A DNA stretch of 64,000 nucleotides from Lethocerus indicus (taxonomy: Eukaryota; Arthropoda; Insecta; Hemiptera; Belostomatidae), in assembly GCA_019843655.1 (NCBI GenBank), contig JACDQD010000001.1:38176392-38240391 (forward strand). Direction: 5' to 3'. The position numbers and the translations under genes are program-made. Below are positions 58,421 to 64,000 of this stretch, one piece after another; the stretch's first letter is position 1, and each line of letters opens with the position of its first letter. The notes beneath the pieces are model-generated. The model was not told the origin of the DNA and did not search any database. It was given only the letters and a program-made list of their open reading frames with translations.

Positions 58421-59839
58421 CCGGTCACCATCCCCAAACAAAGAGCAACGTTAATTTACCAATTTGTCGATACGAATTTGTTGTATGATTTCTTTCGGAG
58501 TTGTTGCAATTTTATCTAGCGGCATTATGTGCGACTTGTGCGTGCCTAGCTTAACAGCAAATAGACGAGTTGGATAATCGCAAAACTAATGAGAAGAAAT
58601 TACTGCTGCTAGACGGTACGACAAAAACCAACATTCCTAAGTACTTTACGAATTTACTGACAGCACGCGTCAGTAAACGCGTCAGAAGCACGTTAAAGAT
58701 TGCGAGAGCTTGAAGCCGGTCTGCCATTAGACAAAATGAACGAGTGGATTTCCATTTATTCCATTCTGTTCTAGGCGTTCTAGGCTTTCGCCTATGGTCG
58801 TTAATATAAAATTGTACTTCCAACACACATCGAATACCAAATAAATAATATATTTATATAATGCTTATATTATAATTATTCCAGGTCTATTCGGAGGTGA
58901 AAAACGTAAAATAGTATTTGCTTTGTTGAAGAAGGTGAAAAGAGGACTTTGTGAAAATTTAAAATAATGAATGCTGAAACGACCAAACTTAGTCTATTTT
59001 TAGGCACCGGTCAAGGCTAAATTGATTCCAATTCTTGTCTGACCGACGGGCAAACGAATAATGACATTTCGTAAAAAATAGTTTTATTATCGTCGTCTTC
59101 GAGCGCCGAGAGTCCTCAACACGGCAATAAATAAACGTTTAAAAGGTAAATAAAAAAGGATCGTAAATAAAAGTAGGAAGGGAAATAAAAATTCCGCGAC
59201 GTTTCTGAAATTCTCCAAGCTTGGAAACGAATTTTCTCTGAGGAACTTTTAGGCAAATTAAAATATGTTTTAAGAACTCAGTATCGAAGATATAAAATTG
59301 AGTTAACTAATATCGAAATTGCTCGGCGAGAATTCCTATAGAATTGTTGTTTCAAAACGTATCGCCACGCTACTCTGAATTACGGACAAATGTCTCTTGT
59401 CCGGCCGTACTATGGAGATCGACTAAACCTTACCGAGAATTTCTGCCGAGAATCCCATTCCGCGTCTGCTTAATCGACATTTACCACTCGAAGAACCTAG
59501 ATTTCGAGATTTGGCCGAAAGTACAAAATATAAACACTGTATAAAATCGGTTCACTTCTCTGTATAAAATCCCAGCCCAACAGGCAGCCAATCATATGGG
59601 TTGGATTCTAAATCGTCTATGAATACTGTAAATTTGTTACACTTGTACCTGAGATAGATATCACTCCCAGGATCTTGTTTTTTTTATTATCATCATAATT
59701 TTATTATCATTCATCATTATTAGATGAATGACGATGATAACAAAATACGAGCAGGAAGTCCCCTGTCACTTTCCCCAGTAAACCTACATCGGCCTTAATT
59801 GCGTGTAAGATGTAGTAACTATTGCGTGGAGTAAGTATC

Positions 59840-59965
59840 GCTCGATGTTACACCCCGCGAGACCGGCGAGAAACCGAAATCGGTCTGGCTCAAGACCAAA
59901 ATAGGCGACCCCAAAATAGGGGAAAATAGCGCGAGTGATAATATTCCAAACTCCCACAGACGGGG
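59840..59965. mobile_element. Foldback family, degraded copy
   Basis: GGCGAGAAACCGAAATCGG, then CAAGACCAAAATAGGCGA and GATAATATTCCAAACTC follow the order of the right arm. The match is weaker than at 47.2 or 50.7 kb. Confidence 0.45.
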
Positions 59966-61974
59966 ATAGGGTGCTTGAGGAAAAGCATCCCTAACGGAGT
60001 ATTCGCAGAGAGAAAACTACGGCAAGAGTGGACCCTCGTGAAAGATGGCCTCCCTCGTCGGTAATAAATTATTTTTGAAGCGAAACTTCTTCTGGGAAGG
60101 CACCGACGATTTGCGAGCGATACGAGAAAGTGTTTTTTTTGTTTTATTCCTTGTACAATCAACTGTTACAGTTATAAGTACATTGATGCAAACGAGAAAA
60201 TGAAAGGTTTTTTTTTTAACAATGCCCGAACCTAGCCCCGGATAATGCCCCGGACACGCAACAACGTTTATTTCAATAATGCCCCAATCGAGCCAACAAT
60301 GCCTCGGATAGAGTTTTTTAGGACAAAAATGTTCTTACTAGTGATAAAAGCGTGTCAACTACAAATTTTCTACCACGATTCATGCAGTTTTCAGTAGATC
60401 ATTAGAAAATATTACTTCGCAGATGTTTGTTCTATGTTTTCGCTACCACAGACCAATATAGTGTCTGTTATCGAATCAGAAGATAAAATGCATACTGATA
60501 TTAGAATTTTTAATTTCTAAAAAGTTTTTAAATTAGAAGGTATTTTATTCGATAATTTCAAATTGTTTTTCAAATACTCTAATTTGATTTTCTTCATTTA
60601 ATACTACCTTTCTAACTTCCATTGTTTCCTTTCATTCCTGGTGTTAGTCGTCATTAATGTCATTCGATAAAATCGCCAATATAAGAACTTAAGAAGTTTC
60701 ACTTCCGTTGCGTGTGGGTCATTTCTACATTTCATTCTTTACACTCTTATCAAACACGCGTCCCTCGTCGTTGAATAAGTATTATTTATATTAACTCATC
60801 TTACAGCTTATAAATTAAACTTTCACTCGCATTATCCTCTGGCTCTTCGATAACTCAGTACCGGATAGTCCGTAGCTCAATGAAATGGAAATTCATGGGG
60901 GACGGTTAAAGTGCGTTTAATGGAAGCCGTTTTCAACCGGGGGATGGTTAGTCATAATAACATTAGATTTCGTACCTCGTGGAAGTCGGCCATGTCGCAT
61001 CGAATTTAAATGAGGAAAAAAAATTAAAAATTAAAAAGGGATGGAAACCGGGCGACTCCGAGTGGAACGGTGGTCCGATCGGGAATGGGTGACCCGCGTC
61101 CGATCATTACATGCTCGAATGCTCCCCTTCTGGGTTGGGCTTCATCCGCATCGCGTCTCATTTCCGTGCGCTCGCAATTATATTTTGTGAAGACGGGAAA
61201 AAAAAGGATCTGATTTTAATCCGGGATTTACGCGGTTCGAATAATTAAAACGAACGGATTTCACTTTACCCGTTCCAGGGTTTGGAAAACTGGGACTTTC
61301 GGTGGGTGCGTATTAAAATGTTTCGATATACCCATAAACCGAAAATTGGGAACTGGACATCTCCCCATTCTACAAAATGGAATATTTTTAATGTTTTATA
61401 TATTCTCAGTGGCACCGCAGCATTTGAGTTGAATCGTACCGAGAATCTAGTCTACTCTTTGCAGGTATCAATACAAGAACCTAGACGAGATTTACACTAT
61501 TTTCGTATAATTATTATTCATTTTTCGTAAGTTTATTTTGTTTAAAGACGAGTAGGATGCTATATGTTTTTATTTTGTTGGCCACGAAAGTTTGGAATGC
61601 GTGATTCTTGTGATCTCGTGTCCCTCGCTGTTCAGGCCTTCACGATGTAAAGATCACAAGAAAAATTATAATTTTCGATAGAGTTTCATTACGCTGTTAT
61701 CTAAAGGGTATACGAGGGTCACAATCGGCAGAAATCCTTTTCACCATACTGCGTACAACAGTACATAATTTTTATCGATAAGCCAATATAGAATTATAAT
61801 TTAATGTCTAGTAGTAATATTGTTTAGTAACATTATGTTTTGTGCTTGCCGTACAAGCACATGAAATTAATTATTAAAACTTCGTATTTTCTTACTTATA
61901 CTTTGTCTTATTGAATAAAACTTGGATTTTCTCGCCTTTGCATACTTCAACAGTACTATGTAGGCGTTATCGTC

Positions 61975-62070
61975 ACGCACCTCCTGCTGATTTGGTTCCA
62001 CTCTAGATCGGTTTCGGCTTCTCGCTATTTTCAGTAGTTTTCCTTCAGTAGACTAGTGACAGAGCATCAT
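61975..62070. mobile_element. Foldback family, degraded copy (inverted)
   Basis: CTGATTTGGTTCCACTCTAG, ATCGGTTTCGGCTTCTCGCT and ATTTTCAGTAG match the left-arm orientation of the family. Confidence 0.5.
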
Positions 62071-63022
62071 ATCTGCACTGTCACGGCTCTGTTACTAAAG
62101 ACTGTAACAAGAAGATCGCAAAATTATAATTTTTTTCAAAACCTGCAAAGCGAAACGATTTGGCCTTTCCACAGAACGGTCTACCGAAAATTGTTTTTCT
62201 TCACCTTCTTTTTCCGAAGGTTTTTCATGCTTGGTCCTTAAAACAATGGAAGCAAAACCTGTACGGAATTATTGACTTTTCAACAGATTTGCTGTTATAA
62301 ATGTATTTGACCGTTACTAGTCACGGTTTCGTTTATATAAATTGCAATAATTGTGTATTTTACAGAATCGTATTCATTTGGTGTCACAGGGATTAAAATG
62401 TGGCAACCTCTTAGAAGTTAAAAGCCAAGGTAATGAAATGCGTCATGGCTTTAACGCAATAGAACATATTTCATCTCTTATTTCAACTCTGAAGAATGGG
62501 AAACTGAGTGATTATTATTTGATTATGCATAATATATAATATTCGAAAAAAAACTATTATAGGATGACGCAACTGACTTAGGCATACGTTGATTAAAGAG
62601 GAATTATAAAATATCGCTAGTAATAAAAAAAGAAATTCTGAAACGCTCCAGATGTAGCGTGCAATTTATTTAAAAATCTACCTCACTCCTAGCTTTAAAT
62701 CATATCCGAAGTCTTCGTGCGGCGCCGTTTCAGAAACGTCTTCTACTTGTTTCCAATTGATGTCCAATCAGGCCGTTCGTGACGACAAGAATGATACAGC
62801 TCGTATTAAGGAGTAAGTTTTTAAAAATAAATAATATTTGAAAAGGCGCAAATTATTTCTCTTCGATCGTTCTAAACTATGGCCGTTATGACTAAAATAT
62901 CAACGTCAGTTCCTTTTTATATTGTACGTTCATATTTTATTTAGATAATATGTAATATTTCCTGGTTAATTAAAAATAAAACAATCGAAGGATGTCTTCC
63001 AATTCGTATGGCAGTGGGAGTT

Positions 63023-63053
<31 letters not shown>
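63023..63053. repeat. (GT)n microsatellite near the FCHO start
   Basis: About 15 GT units, 134 bases before the FCHO start codon, possibly within its 5' UTR. Confidence 0.9.
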
Positions 63054-63056
<3 letters not shown>

Positions 63057-63186
63057 TCAGCCATGTTTGAACTTAATGGATAGGAGTGTTTCGGTCTCTC
63101 TTGGTTATCCTGTCAGTGTTTAATTGAATAGTCAACGAATAGTACTCGCAGTTGTTTTGTGTAATTGTTATGGGTAGAAGTTCATC

Positions 63187-63973
63187 ATGACCGTAGACTT
63201 CAGGGATTATTTTTGGGTGAGGAAACGTCCAAAAACTATTTTTCTCCTCGGCGAATCACATTAATTTCACTGAAAATAGATCGTGATTTCAGCATTGATA
63301 ATACAGTTTTATAAGACACCTCTGTAGTTAATAAACCTCGCCTAACGCTCAGTGTTTCCTTTTAGTTGGTTATAATAACCCATTACTATCACTTAATTGG
63401 TTAATACCGTTTATTCTTCGGTATCTATAGGTTTCAATAGAGTGACTGAACAGTTACCAGTCGATGAACTATTTCTAACAGTATTTCTGTAATTTATGTT
63501 GAATGTAATGGCAGAAACATGAAACTTTTTATAGAATTTTTACATGATGAAGTGATTATAATAAATGTTACTATTTAAAATGATATATAAAAGCAATCGT
63601 CCCTTCCTCCCACTTTTATTTTCTCCATATATGTACAGACATAACATTCAATGTCTATAATATTTTAACATTTAAAAGTAGTAATCATTTATATATATAA
63701 GTTAATCCAAGGCAAAAGTTATATTTGACTATTATTACTTTATTTAAACAATATTCCTAATGATTACTATTCCTTATTTACTATTAAGTTTAATTTTAAT
63801 AAATTGCCATATACAAATATTTTAGCCTAAGTTAAAATAGATTTTATACATTTTCAATGTAAGACCCCATTTTTTTTATAGGGGGAGAAAAATAATGGCT
63901 TTGATGTTTTATATCATAACATGAAGTCGGGCCTAGTTGCAAGCAAGGAATTGGCAGATTTCTTGCGCGAGCG
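63187..63973 (+). CDS. FCHO: FCHO, F-BAR endocytic adaptor (first two coding exons)
   Basis: Exon 63187-63216 encodes [10 protein letters not shown] and ends at a GTGAGG donor. Exon 63882-63973, after a T-rich TTATAG acceptor, continues in phase with [18 protein letters not shown] and [12 protein letters not shown], then a GTATGT donor; the rest is off the window. FWGEK.(N/S)[10 protein letters not shown]..(L/I)..KELADF(L/V)RER is the start of the F-BAR domain of FCHO1/2. Known role: a crescent-shaped dimer that bends the plasma membrane and recruits AP2, Eps15 and intersectin at the start of clathrin-mediated endocytosis. Other F-BAR families (Cip4, syndapin, Nwk) lack this exact opening. 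Only about 40 residues are visible. Confidence 0.9.
63217..63881 (+). other. FCHO intron
   Basis: AT-rich intron of 665 bases between the first two coding exons. Nothing else seen. Confidence 0.7.
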
Positions 63974-64000
63974 GTATGTTAAAAAGCTACTGGTGTGAAT

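Larger units (their letters stand above)
44093..63186. other. Large gene-free region between KLF and FCHO
   Basis: About 19 kb between divergently transcribed KLF (minus) and FCHO (plus). The first kilobase is CpG-rich and likely includes the KLF promoter. It contains diverged local duplications (44.63-45.13 kb, 48.12-48.64 kb), four foldback fragments, a hAT MITE, two truncated TTAA MITE tails, microsatellites and an AT-rich desert (55.3-58.2 kb). I found no convincing coding exon; non-coding first exons of FCHO may lie here. Confidence 0.55.

Noticed and set aside
58551..58826. 91-codon minus-strand frame near 58.6 kb
   Set aside because: No domain, ends in low complexity, and lies among degraded repeat fragments.
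59700..59742. Hairpin-like TTATCATTCATC / GATGAATGA segment
   Set aside because: Simple-sequence TTA/ATC composition explains the pairing; not evidence of an RNA gene.
1..64000. CRISPR array, operons, bacterial or phage genes
   Set aside because: No regularly spaced identical repeats with unique spacers, no prokaryotic gene clusters; the genes are spliced and eukaryotic.

Overview
The window looks like nuclear DNA of an insect. It is AT-rich, with many long (TA)n microsatellites, GT-AG introns from under 100 bases to about 8 kb, and several DNA-transposon remnants. Every protein I could reconstruct has a clear arthropod family match. I cannot name the species; nothing here separates a hemipteran from another insect order.

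Six protein-coding genes are supported by exon joins that keep frame. From left to right: (1) Nrk, a Ror/MuSK-like receptor tyrosine kinase on the minus strand, with its 5' part from signal peptide to the kinase ATP-binding lobe at 1-3275 and the rest off the left edge. (2) A TUSC2/FUS1 homologue on the plus strand at 4900-8316, head-to-head with Nrk. (3) A two-pore-domain potassium channel on the plus strand at 11065-18261, eight coding exons. (4) Sgt, a glutamine-rich TPR co-chaperone, on the minus strand at 18938-24883, tail-to-tail with the channel. (5) A KLF1/2/4-like zinc-finger factor on the minus strand at 34581-44092, with an 8-residue first exon about 8 kb from the second. (6) The first two coding exons of FCHO, an endocytic F-BAR protein, on the plus strand at 63187-63973, running off the right edge.

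The two large gene-free stretches (24.9-34.6 kb and 44.1-63.2 kb) and the KLF introns hold the mobile DNA: an internally deleted mariner copy in KLF intron 2, a degraded LINE tail in intron 1, two short hAT-type MITEs with 8-bp target duplications, a TTAA-flanked MITE family, a long inverted-repeat (foldback-like) family scattered at no fewer than six places, a second inverted-repeat pair at 29.8-30.8 kb, a tRNA-like pol III promoter, and several diverged duplications.

The genes do not form one pathway. They are ordinary single-copy animal genes for neuronal signalling (Nrk, potassium channel), protein sorting and calcium or mitochondrial homeostasis (Sgt, TUSC2), transcription (KLF) and clathrin-mediated endocytosis (FCHO). 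I found no defence island, CRISPR array, operon or other new multi-gene system. The observations most worth a second look are a 12-bp perfect hairpin enclosing a consensus splice donor just past an in-frame stop in the channel gene, the foldback repeat family, and the compact MITEs whose boundaries can be defined to the base.
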